DNA of 64,000 nt from Verrucomicrobiota bacterium. Its GTDB lineage: Bacteria; Verrucomicrobiota; Verrucomicrobiia; Opitutales; UBA953. Positions 11,444-20,805 of the stretch are shown here, piece after piece. Below the pieces are notes generated by a model that did not search any database, was not told the origin of the DNA, and worked only from the letters and a program-made list of their open reading frames with translations. Numbering within the stretch: the stretch's first letter is position 1; each line of letters opens with the position of its first letter. The stretch lies in the NCBI GenBank assembly GCA_016871415.1, contig VHDL01000009.1:27999-91998 (forward strand), given 5' to 3'. A program made the translations under genes and the position numbers.

Positions 11444-11575
11444 ACCACCCGCCGGGGTGTTCCCGGCACGCGGCTTCCTTCTACCTGATCAAAAACGGGC
11501 CCCGACGGGCTCGGACGCGTCCATGGGCGGCTTCGCCGCACCGCCCTTCGAGACGTCACCAGTCATCCCAAAACC

Positions 11576-12511
11576 ATGAAAACCTTCCCGACCTCACTCC
11601 CTGGAATCCGTCGCGCCTTCCTTCTCGGCGCCCTCGGCCTGGGGCTTCTCACTCCCGACGCCTCCGCCTGCCCTTGCGGTTGCGTGCGCGTCTGCGTCGA
11701 CAACCTCGCCGACCGCGCCGCTCCCGTCGCCGGCGCCTACACCCTGGACGTGCGTTTTGACGCCATCGACCAGGACGAACGCAACAACGGGGCCCACGCT
11801 CACTTCACCGCCAGGCACCGCAACGTCACGGCCACGGTCGAGACCAGTCTCGGCGGCCTGGACTGGTATCTCGTCGTCCCGCGCATCGACCGGACCATCG
11901 CCACCGCCGCCGCCAGCGGCAAGGTCGTCGGGCTCGGGGACGTTTCCCTGGGCGCGCGCCTCAAGGTGGCCGACCACCTCCTGATCGCCGGAGTTAAGCT
12001 GCCGACCGGTGCCGATGACCTCACGCTCGTCGCCCCGCGTCGCTACTTGCAGCCGGGCACGGGTTCCACCGACGTCCTGCTCGGGGTCAGGCGCGACCAT
12101 GCGGCGACCGGTGACACGCCGGCTTTCTTCTGGCAGGTGCTCGCGCAGGCCCCGGTGGCCTACGATGACCACTTCCGGCCGGGCTCCTCCGTCAGCGCCA
12201 CGTTGGGCGTCAAGTTCCCGGTCACCGGGCCGCTGTCGTTCTCAGTCCAAGGCACGGCCATCCGTCAGTTCAGGGACCGCAACGAGATGGCCTCCGTGAA
12301 CGCCGCCTATGCGGAGGACCGCGAGAGCGCGGTGTTCTCCTCGCATCTCGCCGGCGGACTCACCTGGAAGATCGATGGGCGCAGCAGCGTCTACCTGTAC
12401 TACAGCACTTCGCTGCAGGTCGTGAACAAGGCTTATCGGAGCAATGGAGCGGTCGTGAATCCGGTGCATGTGACCGACGTCCTGTCGGTCGGGTTCAATC
12501 ACAGGTTCTGA
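11576..12511 (+). CDS. Predicted outer-membrane beta-barrel protein with cysteine-rich mature N-terminus
   Basis: The protein is 311 residues. A signal peptide (FLLGALGLGLLTPDASA, ending about residue 31) is followed at once by CPCGCVRVCVDNL, four cysteines in nine residues. The rest alternates polar and hydrophobic residues in strand-like stretches. It contains GLGDVSLGARLKV and GVKLPTG repeats typical of transporter-like barrels and ends in HRF with a terminal Phe, the usual outer-membrane sorting signal. It is probably an outer-membrane channel or receptor. The cysteine cluster suggests metal or redox chemistry. It sits between queC and queD after the CxLCC protein. No enzyme motif was seen. 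Confidence 0.75.
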   Translation: MKTFPTSLPGIRRAFLLGALGLGLLTPDASACPCGCVRVCVDNLADRAAPVAGAYTLDVRFDAIDQDERNNGAHAHFTARHRNVTATVETSLGGLDWYLVVPRIDRTIATAAASGKVVGLGDVSLGARLKVADHLLIAGVKLPTGADDLTLVAPRRYLQPGTGSTDVLLGVRRDHAATGDTPAFFWQVLAQAPVAYDDHFRPGSSVSATLGVKFPVTGPLSFSVQGTAIRQFRDRNEMASVNAAYAEDRESAVFSSHLAGGLTWKIDGRSSVYLYYSTSLQVVNKAYRSNGAVVNPVHVTDVLSVGFNHRF

Positions 12512-12528
12512 CCTTCACGCTCGGACAC

Positions 12529-12558
12529 GGGGTCCGCCGCAAGTCGGCGGCGGGCCCC
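12529..12558 (+). terminator. Probable intrinsic terminator after the barrel gene
   Basis: An 11-bp stem (one G-T pair) lies just after the barrel gene's stop codon and is followed by TTCGT. The T-tract is short, so termination may be partial. It would separate the inserted pair from queD-queE. Confidence 0.5.
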
Positions 12559-12628
12559 TTCGTCGGCTGACTGGGTCCGAAGTGCCTTGCCGCCTCCGCC
12601 CGGCGGGCTCTAATCGTTTCCACGCCGC

Positions 12629-13066
12629 ATGATCACCTGCAGCAAGACCTACAAGGACATCCCGTTCGCCCATCGGCAGCACCGCCATGAGGGGCACTGC
12701 TCATTCCTGCACGGGCACAACTGGTCGATCGAGATCGAGTTCGCCTGCTCCAGTCTGGACGAGCGGGGCTTCGTGGTCGATTTCGGCGGGCTCGGCTATC
12801 TAAAGGACTGGATTGCCGGCCATCTCGACCATGCCTGCGTCTTTTCCGCCGACGACCCGGTGCGCGACGAAGTCCTGGAGGCTTTCCCGAAGCTCTTCCA
12901 TCCGCTCATCGTCCCGTATTCCGCCTCTGCGGAGGGCATCGCCCGTTTCCTCTTCGAAACCTTTGATCCGATGGTGCGCGAGCACGCCCGCGGCCGCGCC
13001 TGGATTCATCAGCTGATCCTGCACGAGGACGGCAAGAATTCCGTCCGTTACCGGCCGGACGCCTGA
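12629..13066 (+). CDS. queD: 6-carboxy-5,6,7,8-tetrahydropterin synthase
   Basis: QueD converts 7,8-dihydroneopterin triphosphate to 6-carboxytetrahydropterin, the first dedicated step to queuosine. The protein is 145 residues of the PTPS/QueD fold. FAHRQHRHEGHCSFLHGHNW (about residues 13-32) contains the catalytic Cys and the zinc histidines of the HGH motif. LDHACVF (about 66) and a Glu-containing C-terminal segment (QLILHEDGKNS) complete the site. queE begins one base after the stop, so the two are almost certainly co-translated. Confidence 0.95.
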   Translation: MITCSKTYKDIPFAHRQHRHEGHCSFLHGHNWSIEIEFACSSLDERGFVVDFGGLGYLKDWIAGHLDHACVFSADDPVRDEVLEAFPKLFHPLIVPYSASAEGIARFLFETFDPMVREHARGRAWIHQLILHEDGKNSVRYRPDA

Positions 13067-13067
13067 C

Positions 13068-13751
13068 ATGCCCGCGGTCTATCCGGTGAACGAGACCTTC
13101 CTCAGCTGGCAGGGGGAGGGCGTCCACATGGGTCGCAAGGCCTTCTTCATCCGGCTGCAAGGCTGCCCGGTGCGTTGCGAATGGTGCGATTCCGCCTCCA
13201 CCTGGCACCCCTCCCACGTGCCCACCAAAATACGCAAGGCCGACCCGGATGAGCTCGCCCGGGAGGCGGCCGAAGCCCGTCCTGAATTTGTCGTATTGAC
13301 CGGCGGGGAGCCCTGCGTCCACGACCTGGCTCCGCTGGTCGCATCCCTGAGGTCGGCTGGCCTGCCCGTTCATCTGGAGACCTGCGGAGCTTTCGCCATC
13401 CCCGAGGGGTTGGGTTGGGTCACAGTCAGTCCCAAATGGGCCAAGTTGCCGACGCAGGAGGCCTTGGCGCGGGCCGATGAAATCAAGCTGATCATGGAAG
13501 GCTCGGATTCCGCGGACCGATGGACCCAGGCCGTTGGCGGCCATTGGCATGCCCGTCATGTCTGGCTGCATCCTGAGTGGTCCCGCCGGGAGGATGCCGC
13601 CGTCCTTTCGGCCATCACCGACCGGGTCAAGCGTCTGGGCGCCCCTTACCGGGCGGGCTGGCAGGTCCATAAGCCCTATTCGGCCGATTTCGCCGACCCT
13701 CGGGCCCGTCCTCCGAGTCCCCTCGGGGGCGACCCGGCCAAGGGTTACTGA
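13068..13751 (+). CDS. queE: 7-carboxy-7-deazaguanine synthase (radical SAM)
   Basis: QueE is a radical SAM enzyme that contracts carboxytetrahydropterin to 7-carboxy-7-deazaguanine, the substrate of QueC. The protein is 227 residues. The cluster motif is CPVRCEWCD (about residues 34-42, CX3CX2C). The N-terminal [11 protein letters not shown] motif and the [11 protein letters not shown]-binding strand (about 83) are intact. QVHKPYS near the C-terminus is typical. After it comes a Pro/Gly-rich tail of about 20 residues. It directly follows queD. The window shows no folE or queF, so they must be elsewhere if the pathway is complete. Confidence 0.95.
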   Translation: MPAVYPVNETFLSWQGEGVHMGRKAFFIRLQGCPVRCEWCDSASTWHPSHVPTKIRKADPDELAREAAEARPEFVVLTGGEPCVHDLAPLVASLRSAGLPVHLETCGAFAIPEGLGWVTVSPKWAKLPTQEALARADEIKLIMEGSDSADRWTQAVGGHWHARHVWLHPEWSRREDAAVLSAITDRVKRLGAPYRAGWQVHKPYSADFADPRARPPSPLGGDPAKGY

Positions 13752-13840
13752 GGGGTGCCCGGAGGAGCCCGAGCCGGGCGTTCAATCTTCCCGCTCTTTT
13801 TGCTTCACACCTTCGGCGAACCCTCATTCATCACGGATTC

Positions 13841-14998
13841 ATGACCCGCCACGCAGTCCTCGCCCTGGAAGACGGAACGATTCTGAGGGGGAGGGCTTTC
13901 GGAGCCTCGGTCACCGTGTGCGGCGAGGCCGTGTTCAACACAAGCATGAGCGGCTATCAGGAGATCCTCACCGACCCCTCCTACTACGGACAGATCGTGA
14001 CCATGACCGTGCCGCAGATCGGCAACTACGGCGTCAACGAGGAGGACCTCGAGTCTTCCAAGCCGCATGCTGCGGGGTTCGTCGTGCGCGAACTCTCGCC
14101 CGTCGTCTCGAACTGGCGCGCCACGTCCGACCTGGGCTCGTGGCTCGCCAAGCACGGCATCCCCGGCATCGAGGGCGTCGACACGCGTGCGCTCACCAAG
14201 AAGCTCCGCGTCGCGGGCGTGATGAAGTCCTGCCTCTCCGCCGAGGGAATCTCCGATGACGAGGCGCTGCGCCGCGCCCGCTCCTGGTGCGGCACGGTCG
14301 GCGCCGACTTCGTGAAGGAGGTCACCTGCAAGGCGCCCTATCACTTCAACGCCAAGGCTGGGTCCTGCGAGGCCTTCACCGTCCCCGGCACCGCCCTCTA
14401 CAAGGCCAAGGACCGTCCGGCGCGCTACCGCATCGCGGCCTATGACTTCGGGGCCAAGACCTCCATCTTCCGGCGCCTCGTCGCGGCCGGCTTCGACGTG
14501 CACGTCTTCCCGGCCACGACCCCCGCAGCCGAGATCCGCAAGTTCAACCCGGACGGCGTCTTCCTCTCCAACGGCCCCGGCGATCCCGCCGCGCTCAAGT
14601 ACGCCCACGAGGCGGTCGCCGACCTCATCAAGTCCTACCCGGTCTTCGGTATCTGCCTCGGCCATCAGATCATCACCCACGCCATCGGCGCCTCGACCTA
14701 CAAGCTGAAGTTCGGCCATCGCGGAGGCAATCAGCCCGTCAAGAACGTCGAGGAGGGTAGGGTGGCCATCACCGCCCAGAACCACGGGTTCGCCTCCAAG
14801 GCCGAGGAGCTGGAGCGCTGCGGCGCGGTCGTCACCGAGGTTAACCTCAACGACGGCACGGTGTCCGGACTCCGCCTCAAGGACCGCCCGGTCTTCTCCG
14901 TGCAGTATCACCCGGAGGCAGGCCCTGGCCCCAACGACGCCGACGTCCTTTTCGACCGCTTCTACGAGCAGGTCGCCAAGGTCAAGGGCGCCCGCTGA
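13841..14998 (+). CDS. carA: Carbamoyl-phosphate synthase small (glutaminase) subunit
   Basis: CarA hydrolyses glutamine and channels ammonia to CarB for arginine and pyrimidine synthesis. The protein is 385 residues, a typical length. The N-terminal CPSase small-chain domain includes [20 protein letters not shown] (about residues 32-51). The class I glutamine amidotransferase domain holds the catalytic Cys in GICLGHQ (about 271) and the His-Glu pair in [10 protein letters not shown] (about 354). carB is not in this window, so the two subunit genes are separated in this genome. Confidence 0.97.
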   Translation: MTRHAVLALEDGTILRGRAFGASVTVCGEAVFNTSMSGYQEILTDPSYYGQIVTMTVPQIGNYGVNEEDLESSKPHAAGFVVRELSPVVSNWRATSDLGSWLAKHGIPGIEGVDTRALTKKLRVAGVMKSCLSAEGISDDEALRRARSWCGTVGADFVKEVTCKAPYHFNAKAGSCEAFTVPGTALYKAKDRPARYRIAAYDFGAKTSIFRRLVAAGFDVHVFPATTPAAEIRKFNPDGVFLSNGPGDPAALKYAHEAVADLIKSYPVFGICLGHQIITHAIGASTYKLKFGHRGGNQPVKNVEEGRVAITAQNHGFASKAEELERCGAVVTEVNLNDGTVSGLRLKDRPVFSVQYHPEAGPGPNDADVLFDRFYEQVAKVKGAR

Positions 14999-15006
14999 AG
15001 GCCGCC

Positions 15007-15510
15007 ATGATCGGCAGGGCCGCTTTCCTCGTCTTCCTGCTCCTGGGCTGCGCCGCGTCTCCGCCGCTGGGCGGTCCCGCGGCGCTGGAGTCATTGATCG
15101 ACGCGGCCGCAGACGGGCGTCGGCCCGCCGTTGAATATCACGGCGTCTCCCCCGGCGACCCCGCCGCCAGCGCGGCCTTCGTCTACGTCGAGGAATGGCT
15201 CAACGTGAACGGTGAGTCCGTCCATGACGTCCGGACGCACGCCACCGCCCGCGAGGGCACCTTCCGCTTCACGGAGTCCAAGGACGGCCGTCATGTCTAC
15301 TTAATCTCACGCGGCTGGCCCGGCCCGCAGGTGCGCACCGCCGCCCTCCGTCCCGTCCCCGGCATGAAGGTGGTCTTCCTCGGCTGGCCGGATGAGCTCG
15401 CCTGGGAGCACTTGGGCTCCGTGCTCGTCGTGCGCACGCCCCGCGAGATGGCCGATGAGGAGAACCACCCCTGCCGTCAGGCCTTCGTCTTCCGTTTCAC
15501 CTTCCCGTGA
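15007..15510 (+). CDS. Hypothetical lipoprotein
   Basis: The protein is 167 residues. The lipoprotein signal FLVFLLLGCAAS puts a lipobox Cys at about residue 15, so the mature protein should be membrane-anchored. No known domain was recognised. The C-terminal half has short strand-like segments (MKVVFLGWPDEL and SVLVVRTP). It starts eight bases after carA and ends four bases before the convergent kup gene. It may be transcribed with carA only because of proximity. Confidence 0.75.
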   Translation: MIGRAAFLVFLLLGCAASPPLGGPAALESLIDAAADGRRPAVEYHGVSPGDPAASAAFVYVEEWLNVNGESVHDVRTHATAREGTFRFTESKDGRHVYLISRGWPGPQVRTAALRPVPGMKVVFLGWPDELAWEHLGSVLVVRTPREMADEENHPCRQAFVFRFTFP

Positions 15511-15513
15511 CCG

Positions 15514-17577
15514 TCACAGCTCGACCTGCATGCCGAGTTCGACCACGCGTCCCGGGGGGAGGTTGAAGTAGGCCGTGGCTGAGAGGGCGTTGCGGTTCAG
15601 GATTTCGAAAATCTTCTCCTGGGGTCCATTGAGGGAGATGAGCGTCGTGGCGCGGACGATGGTCTCGCGGCTCAGGAAGTAGGTCGTCTCGAGCGGATTG
15701 GGGCTGATACCCAGTCCGCGGTAGGCGGCCTCGAGCACCGGGAATGCGTCCTGCTTCTCGCGGAAGCCGAACTTGCCTATCACGCTCAACACCGAGGGGA
15801 ACTCCTCGTGGCTGTCCACCTTGCAGAACTTCGGTCCGCGCGTCTGGAAGCTCACGCGTTCTCCCGCCGGCACGATCGCCCGGTCCTCGTCCACGGTCAG
15901 CGTCACCACGATGATGTGGTCATGCAGCACACGGTTGTGCTTGAGGTTGTGGGCGAGCGCCATCGGCACCGACTTCGTGGAGCCAGCCATGTAGACCGCG
16001 GTGCCCTTCACCCGGGCCAGCTTGCCAGCCACGAAGCGGTCCTCGACGCTGTCCAGAAAGTTTTCGAAGTCGCCCGTGCTCTCCGACTCGCTCATCTTTT
16101 CCTTCATCGCGATGCGGCCCTTATTCCAGATCGACATCAGGAGGTATACGAGCACGCCGATTGCTAGGGGGAACCAGCCGTTGGGCCAGATCTTGTGCGC
16201 GTTGCCGGTGACGAAGAGGAGCTCGAGGACGATGAAGGGCGAGAGCATCGCGTAAGCCGCCGCGGCCGAGATGCGCATCTTGCGCCTCACGTACTGGCCG
16301 AAGAGCACCGTGGTGACCAGCATCGTCAGGCTGACCGCGATGCCGTACGCGTTGGCCAGCAACTCGGAGGTGCCGTAGTGCAGCACGAGGTAGATGGAGC
16401 CGAGCATCAGCAGCCAGTTCACCGTCGCGATGTAGATCTGTCCCGATTCGACGTCCGAGGTGCGATCGATACGCATGCGGGGCAGGAAGTTAAGCTGGAT
16501 CGCCTGCATGGTGATCGAGAAGGCCCCCGAGATCAGCGCCTGGGAGGCGATGATGGCCGCGAGGGTCGCGATGATGACCAGCGGGATCTGCATCCAGGCG
16601 GGCGCCATGTTGAAGAAGGGACTGAAGCCGGGGCGCGAGAGTTCGGCCGCGTTGGCGGGGTCTAGGGCCCACGCGCCCTGTCCGAAGTAGTTCAGGACGA
16701 GGGCGGGGAAGACGATGAAATACCAGCCCGCCCGGATCGGCTTCTGGCCGAAGTGCCCCATGTCGGCATAGAGGGCCTCCGCGCCGGTCACGGCGAGGAA
16801 GACCGCGCCGAGGACCAGCGCACCCGTCCCCGGATTCTCGACCAGGAAGAGCACGCCCTGCAGGGGGTTGAGGGCCGACACGAGCTGGCCGGAGGTCGAC
16901 GCATGCGCCCAGAGCGACCAGCAGCCGGTCAGAGCGATGGTGGCGAACCAGACAAGGGTCACGGGCCCGAAGTACATGCCGACTCGGCCCGTCCCGACCC
17001 GCTGGACGCGGAAAAGGATGAATAAGATCACGACGGCGGCGGCCGGGATGAACCAGGAGAAGAACTGGTGCGAGATGCCCCCGCCCAGTTTCTCGTTGGC
17101 CTCCCGCAGTCCCTCGAGTGCGGACAGCACCGAAATCGCAGGGGTGATGACGCCGTCCCCGTAAAGGAGGGCCGCGCCGAAGACGCCGAGCATGATGATC
17201 AGGCTGCGGTGCTCCCGCTTGGAACGTCCCTTGGCGTTCCTTTCGGGCGGGGCCGCGCTCTCGGACTGTTTTTCATGCGCTGAGGCCAGGGACACCAGGG
17301 TCATCACCCCGCCTTCCCCGTCGTCATTGGCTTCCATGACCAACAGCACGTACTTGATGGTCACCACGAAGATCAGGCACCAGAGAATGAGGGAGAGCAA
17401 GGGGATCACCGCCGACGGTCCCAGGCCCGCCCCGGTTGGTCCGGTCGCCCGGATGCACTCCTTGAAGGCGTAGAGGGGGCTGGTCCCGATGTCCCCGAAC
17501 ACCACCCCCAAGGCGGCCAGAACCGCCGCGAAAGTCAGGGGCTTGGCGGCGTTTGAACCCTCGGAGGCGTCACTCAT
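15514..17577 (-). CDS. kup: KUP/Trk-type low-affinity potassium uptake protein
   Basis: The protein is 687 residues. The N-terminal GVVFGDIGTSPLYAFKEC (about residues 24-41) is the KUP signature. ALLYGDGVITPAISVLSA (about 136) and FGQKPIRAGW (about 270) are also family hallmarks. Some 12 membrane helices occupy residues 15-480, followed by a soluble C-terminal domain of about 200 residues. The protein imports K+ with protons across the inner membrane. The gene is divergent from yajC across a 128-base gap. No potassium-linked regulator or riboswitch was recognised in that gap. Confidence 0.97.
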   Translation of the reverse strand: MSDASEGSNAAKPLTFAAVLAALGVVFGDIGTSPLYAFKECIRATGPTGAGLGPSAVIPLLSLILWCLIFVVTIKYVLLVMEANDDGEGGVMTLVSLASAHEKQSESAAPPERNAKGRSKREHRSLIIMLGVFGAALLYGDGVITPAISVLSALEGLREANEKLGGGISHQFFSWFIPAAAVVILFILFRVQRVGTGRVGMYFGPVTLVWFATIALTGCWSLWAHASTSGQLVSALNPLQGVLFLVENPGTGALVLGAVFLAVTGAEALYADMGHFGQKPIRAGWYFIVFPALVLNYFGQGAWALDPANAAELSRPGFSPFFNMAPAWMQIPLVIIATLAAIIASQALISGAFSITMQAIQLNFLPRMRIDRTSDVESGQIYIATVNWLLMLGSIYLVLHYGTSELLANAYGIAVSLTMLVTTVLFGQYVRRKMRISAAAAYAMLSPFIVLELLFVTGNAHKIWPNGWFPLAIGVLVYLLMSIWNKGRIAMKEKMSESESTGDFENFLDSVEDRFVAGKLARVKGTAVYMAGSTKSVPMALAHNLKHNRVLHDHIIVVTLTVDEDRAIVPAGERVSFQTRGPKFCKVDSHEEFPSVLSVIGKFGFREKQDAFPVLEAAYRGLGISPNPLETTYFLSRETIVRATTLISLNGPQEKIFEILNRNALSATAYFNLPPGRVVELGMQVEL

Positions 17578-17705
17578 GAAGAGTTGTTCACAATGCCCCC
17601 GTCAGCCCGTTTATCAAAGCCAAAGCAGCCAAGCGGGGCTTGCCTTTTCGTCCCACCGCAGCATTTGAAGGCATTCGGCTCCAAGACTTTCCAACAACAA
17701 CAACC

Positions 17706-18059
17706 ATGAACCTAATCCAAAGCATTGGCTTCCAATGGCTAGCGCAGGCCGCTCCGGCCGGCGCCCCGGCTCAGGAAGGTCCTGGGGGGATGTCCATCCT
17801 CCTGATGTACGGGCTCCTGCTCGCCGGCATGTACTTCCTGCTCTTCGCCCCCCAGCGCAAGCGCCAGAAGGAACTCGAGAAGTTACAGTCTTCGCTCGCG
17901 GTCGGGGATCAGGTCCTCGCCGCCGGCGGCATTTACGCCAAGGTCGTCTCCGTCAAGGAGGACCGCATCACCCTTGAGATCGATTCCGGCCGAATGACTG
18001 TCCACAAGTCCGCCGTCATGGGCAAGGCCGAGGACGCCGCCAAGGCGGTCCGGTCCTGA
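17706..18059 (+). CDS. yajC: Preprotein translocase subunit YajC
   Basis: YajC is a small accessory subunit of the Sec translocon associated with SecDF. The protein is 117 residues from the ATG at 17706, which follows an A/C-rich stretch without a Shine-Dalgarno sequence. One membrane helix is LLMYGLLLAGMYFLLFAP (about residues 33-50), followed by QRKRQKELEKLQSSL and the soluble GDQVLAAGGIYAKVVSVKED domain. It lies immediately upstream of secDF, the standard pairing. Confidence 0.96.
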   Translation: MNLIQSIGFQWLAQAAPAGAPAQEGPGGMSILLMYGLLLAGMYFLLFAPQRKRQKELEKLQSSLAVGDQVLAAGGIYAKVVSVKEDRITLEIDSGRMTVHKSAVMGKAEDAAKAVRS

Positions 18060-18082
18060 ACTCAGCCTGATTTCCGACAGTC

Positions 18083-20794
18083 ATGAAGACAGGGACCTGG
18101 CTCTGGAAGGTCGTCCTCTCGCTCATCGTGCTCGCGGTGTCGTGGGTCGAGTTCTATCCGCTCGCCCCGATTCCGTTCGAACAGTTCGTGCCCGCCCAGG
18201 TCATCGAACGCGCCGACGAGTTCACCAAGCTCCATCAGGAGGCCCTCGCGCGCGTCAAGGCCGCAACGGACGCCTCCGCGCCCGCCGACCGCAAGTCGGT
18301 CTCCTACTTCCAGGCCCTCCGCGACATCGGCGAAGGGAAGGGGCGGGACAAGGGCGTCGACCTCCGTCCGTTCTTCTTCCGGGAGGACCAGGTGGTGCGC
18401 GAGCCCGAGCAGGGCAAGCGTAACGCGATGGTGCTCAAGGAGCTCCTCCGCCGTTCGCAGGGCCGTCTCCGCCTCGGTCTCGACCTCCAGGGCGGCGTGG
18501 CCTTCACGCTCAAGGTCGACCCGACCGGCGCGGAGTCCGGCGGAGCCGGCGACACCGCGCGTGCCAACGTGCCTCCGTCCGAGATGGTCGCCCAGGCCGT
18601 CAAGGTCATGGAGCAGCGCATCAACTCCTTCGGCGTGGCTGAACCAGTGATCCGCCCGGTCGGAGAACTCTCGCTCGAGGTCCAGCTGCCCGGTGAAGAC
18701 GCCGCTAACAATCCTGACGTCATTGACGCCCTCAAGAAGCCCGCCAAGCTCGAGTTCCGCCAGGTGCACCGCTTCGAGCGGCCAGCCGAGACGGACCGCG
18801 AACATTCGCTCAAGGCCCTGCCCGAAGGCGGAGGCTCCTCCGCCATCGCCACATACGAGGTGCTCACCCAGCGCGACGTCGACGCCCGCACGGGCGAGGC
18901 CTCGCTGAGCCGCTACTACGTGCGCAGGCGGGCCGACGCCACGGGCGCCATCATCCGCCAGGCCTCCGGACGTTCCGACGACGGGCTCTCTTTCTACGTG
19001 GACATGCGCTTCACGGACGAGGGCTCGAAGAAGTTCGGTGACCTCACCGCACGCATCGCCGAGGGCAACGTCAGCGGCGCCATCGGGCAGCTCGCCATCG
19101 TGTTGGACGGCAAGCTGCAGTCCGCGCCCACCGTGCGCGAGGCCATCCGCAGATCCGGCGCCACCATCACGGGCTCCTTCACCCGCGACGAGGCCGTTGA
19201 GCTCGCCAACGTACTCAACAATCCCCTCGAGTTCCCCCTCATCACCGAGGACGTCACCTCCGTCGGACCCTCGCTGGCAAGGGACGCGCAGGCCAAGTCG
19301 GTCCTCGCTTCGTCCGTCGCGGTGGGGCTGGTCGTGCTCTTTATGGTGGGCTTCTACCTTTGGGGCGGCTTCATCGCCGTACTCGGCATGGTGCTCAACC
19401 TGCTGATGATCCTCGGAGCCCTCGCCTACTTCGACGCCACCATCACTCTGCCCGGCGTGGCCGCGCTGGTGCTCACGCTCGGCATGGCTGTCGACGCCAA
19501 CATCCTCATCTTCGAGCGCGTGCGCGAGGAGGCCGCGCTCGGCAAGGACCGCGCGGTGTCCCTCCGGGAGGGCTACGAGCGCGCCACGCTCACCATCGTC
19601 GACGCCAACCTCACGACGCTGCTCACCGCCCTCATCCTGGTCTTCATGGGCACGGGCGCCGTCCGCGGCTTCGGCATCACGCTCGCCATCGGCATCTTCA
19701 CCACGCTCTTCACCTCGCTGGTGACCTGCCGCGGTCTGCAGGAGGTGGCCATCGCGCGCGGGGTCATGACCAAGGTCTTCGGCCTGCCGGTCTTCCGTTC
19801 CGACGCCGCTATCCCCTTCCTTCGCTACGCCAAGGGCGCCTTCGCCGCATCCTGGCTGCTTATCGTCGCCGGCCTTGTCACGCTTGGGGTCCGCGGCAAG
19901 GAGGCCTTCGGCAAGGACTTCCGCGGCGGCGAATCCACGGTCGTGGCCCTCGTGCCCGGCGCCCAGGTCGACACGGGCAGGGTGCTGGCGACCGCCAACG
20001 CGGCCGGCCTGCCCGACACCACGGTCACCGTCCAGACGCCGGTCGGCGGCGGCGACCGCACGCTCCGCATCGAGACCTCCCTCACGGAGGACCGCGCCAA
20101 GGGCGACTTCGCCAACGTCCGCAGGATCGTCGAGGCACTCTCGGCCAAGTATCCCGAGATTCTTCGCGACCGAGGTCAGGCGCCTGAGAAGGTCATGCTC
20201 TCCCGTGAGGCCGTCGGCGGTTCGGTCAGCTCAGCCATGCGCACGGAGGCGGCCTGGGCGGTCGCGCTCGCCCTGCTGGGCATCGGCGTGTACGTCGCGC
20301 TCCGCTTCGAGGCCGGCTTCGGCTTCGCGGCCATGGTCGCCACGCTGCACGACGTGCTCCTGACAATCGGTCTCTTCGTTCTCTTCGGCGGGCAGTTCAG
20401 CGCCACGATGATCGCCACGGTGCTGCTCATCATCGGCTATTCGATCAACGACACGATTGTCGTCTTCGACCGCATCCGCGAAGAGCTCGAGGCCAACCCG
20501 AGCCGCACGCTCTCCGACTGCGTGCACTTCGCCATCAACCGCACCCTGTCCCGCACGGTGCTCACCGCCGCCACGGTCTTCCTCTGCTCCGTCGCCCTCT
20601 GGGCCTTTGGAGCCGGCGACGTCCGCCTCTACGGCGAGGTCTTCACCTATGGCGTCCTCATCGGCACGTTTTCGTCCATCTTCATCGCGAGCCCCGTCTT
20701 CTACTGGTGGCACCGCGGTGAGCGCAGGGGGGTCGAGGCCGCCGAACTGCCCCGCACCTATGCGTGGCAGGCGGGCTCCGACAAGGAATCCTGA
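18083..20794 (+). CDS. secDF: Protein-export membrane proteins SecD and SecF fused
   Basis: The protein is 903 residues. The SecD half has the D1 motif LGLDLQGGVAFTL (about residues 132-144), a periplasmic P1 domain and helices beginning near 405. MAVDANILIFERVREE (about 471) is the conserved proton-relay helix. The SecF half starts near 570, with GKDFRGGESTVVALV (about 612), IGYSINDTIVVFDRIREE (about 785) and the final helices. It draws translocated proteins through SecYEG using the proton gradient. The N-terminal region has an unusually long insertion (about residues 30-120) before the D1 motif, rich in charged residues. It follows yajC and precedes recJ by 11 bases. Confidence 0.96.
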   Translation: MKTGTWLWKVVLSLIVLAVSWVEFYPLAPIPFEQFVPAQVIERADEFTKLHQEALARVKAATDASAPADRKSVSYFQALRDIGEGKGRDKGVDLRPFFFREDQVVREPEQGKRNAMVLKELLRRSQGRLRLGLDLQGGVAFTLKVDPTGAESGGAGDTARANVPPSEMVAQAVKVMEQRINSFGVAEPVIRPVGELSLEVQLPGEDAANNPDVIDALKKPAKLEFRQVHRFERPAETDREHSLKALPEGGGSSAIATYEVLTQRDVDARTGEASLSRYYVRRRADATGAIIRQASGRSDDGLSFYVDMRFTDEGSKKFGDLTARIAEGNVSGAIGQLAIVLDGKLQSAPTVREAIRRSGATITGSFTRDEAVELANVLNNPLEFPLITEDVTSVGPSLARDAQAKSVLASSVAVGLVVLFMVGFYLWGGFIAVLGMVLNLLMILGALAYFDATITLPGVAALVLTLGMAVDANILIFERVREEAALGKDRAVSLREGYERATLTIVDANLTTLLTALILVFMGTGAVRGFGITLAIGIFTTLFTSLVTCRGLQEVAIARGVMTKVFGLPVFRSDAAIPFLRYAKGAFAASWLLIVAGLVTLGVRGKEAFGKDFRGGESTVVALVPGAQVDTGRVLATANAAGLPDTTVTVQTPVGGGDRTLRIETSLTEDRAKGDFANVRRIVEALSAKYPEILRDRGQAPEKVMLSREAVGGSVSSAMRTEAAWAVALALLGIGVYVALRFEAGFGFAAMVATLHDVLLTIGLFVLFGGQFSATMIATVLLIIGYSINDTIVVFDRIREELEANPSRTLSDCVHFAINRTLSRTVLTAATVFLCSVALWAFGAGDVRLYGEVFTYGVLIGTFSSIFIASPVFYWWHRGERRGVEAAELPRTYAWQAGSDKES

Positions 20795-20805
20795 GGCCCG
20801 ACCCG

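Noticed and set aside
13757..13779. Hairpin GCCCGG/CCGGGC before carA
   Set aside because: The stem is short with an 11-base loop, and the T-rich part is 16 or more bases away; too weak to call a terminator.
17578..17705. Possible c-di-AMP riboswitch in the kup leader
   Set aside because: The gap is too short for the known motif and conserved segments were not found.
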